DNA of 64,000 nt from an uncultured Clostridia bacterium. Lineage in GTDB: Bacteria > Bacillota > Clostridia > TANB77 > CAG-508. The translations under genes and the position numbers were made by a program. Positions within the stretch are counted from its first letter, which is position 1; each line of letters begins with the position of its first letter. Positions 63,883 through 64,000 of the stretch are shown here, one piece after another. Under the pieces are notes generated by a model. The model worked only from the letters and a program-made list of their open reading frames with translations, had not been told where the DNA came from and searched no databases. The stretch spans positions 17,983 through 81,982 of the forward strand of contig CAKPDR010000007.1 in assembly GCA_934149075.1 (NCBI GenBank), given 5' to 3'.

Positions 63883-63997
63883 TTACCAGTGAGGAGTTTT
63901 ACCAGTAGGGACACCCATAATTGGTCAAAAAAGTTACCAGTGGGGACACCCATAAGTGGTTAAAAAAGTTACCAGTGGGGACACTCATTAATGGTAA
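63883..63997. repeat. TTACCA palindrome locus C (tandem)
   Basis: Four units in tandem: a partial one (63883-63896), then 63899-63925, 63934-63962 and 63969-63997, each TTACCAGT-GGGGACACC-CAT..TGGT with small differences (GTAGGGAC, CACTCAT). Spacers are 6-8 nt and A-rich. The array starts directly after the cwlD stop and runs to the window edge. Same family as loci at 19952 and 23908. Confidence 0.85.
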
Positions 63998-64000
63998 AAC

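Noticed and set aside
63883..63997. CRISPR array at the right edge
   Set aside because: Repeats are about 29 bp but the spacers are only 6-8 nt and nearly identical; no cas genes are nearby and the same units occur singly elsewhere.

Overview
The window is AT-rich DNA from a Gram-positive, low-GC bacterium, most likely a spore-forming member of the Clostridia. The signs are a Firmicutes-type housekeeping set (plsX-acpP-rnc, rpoB-rpoC, gdpP-rplI-dnaB, tilS-ftsH, addB, a YfmF/YfmH-like M16 peptidase pair) together with sporulation-linked genes: GerAB- and GerC-like germination proteins, a Spo0E-like mini-protein and CwlD. Shine-Dalgarno sites are strong (AGGAGG type) and sigma-A-like promoters are often near consensus. 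An anaerobic NrdG activase suggests an anaerobe. The species cannot be named from the sequence.

Layout. 1-2.8 kb: 3' part of fusA, then tuf. 2.9-4.7 kb: an unknown coiled-coil protein with 16 KPEP(V/T) repeats. 4.8-10.5 kb: plsX, acpP, rnc, an Elp3-like radical SAM enzyme, a PstS-like binding protein and a DUF3298-like protein. 10.5-14.5 kb: a YitT-family membrane protein converging on a minus-strand germination pair (gerAB, gerC) and an HD-domain protein. 14.7-16.5 kb: an unknown gene with a probable +1 frameshift and a possible ADP-ribosyltransferase-like domain, plus a small companion. 16.6-25.9 kb: addB, pgeF, an LD-carboxypeptidase, rpsB, tsf, exoA and an AI-2E-family permease. 26.2-27.3 kb: small genes (unknown, ribbon-helix-helix, COG2426 membrane protein). 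27.4-35.2 kb: rpoB-rpoC. 35.2-36.8 kb: an orphan DUF2207-like C-terminal protein and a second HD protein. 36.9-44 kb: gdpP, rplI, dnaB, tilS, ftsH. 44.1-46.7 kb: an exported unknown, nrdG, rpsU. 46.75-47.2 kb: a 461-bp palindromic mobile-element-like sequence. 47.3-50.5 kb: the YfmF/YfmH pair, the Spo0E-like gene and two minus-strand tRNAs (Cys, Gly). 50.6-64 kb: a cell-envelope block with a D,D-carboxypeptidase, a 1757-residue thioester/SpaA-type surface protein, an Ig-like anchored protein, a REC-GGDEF protein, a CorC/HlyC-type protein, an SGNH hydrolase with five repeats, and CwlD.

The core genes cover translation (EF-G, EF-Tu, EF-Ts, S2, S21, L9), transcription (RpoB, RpoC), replication and repair (DnaB, AddB, ExoA), lipid precursor synthesis (PlsX, ACP), RNA processing (RNase III, TilS), second messengers (GdpP for c-di-AMP, a GGDEF protein) and the cell wall. 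Operons that are compact in many Firmicutes are broken up: rpoBC lacks rplKAJL before it and rpsL-rpsG-fusA-tuf after it, tilS and ftsH have no hpt between them, and gerAB-gerC has no gerAA.

The most unusual non-coding features are a family of about 29-bp palindromes (ends TTACCA/TGGTAA, core GGGGACACCC) at three loci touching gene ends, one of which supplies the last codons and stop of addB; the 461-bp palindrome with 79-bp perfect terminal inverted repeats and a solo terminus 42 kb away; and a 127-bp hairpin between rplI and dnaB. No convincing new multi-gene defence or mobile system was found. The best candidates for new protein biology are the frameshifted ART-like gene with its partner, the KPEPV protein and the thioester surface protein. 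All calls come from reading the sequence alone.
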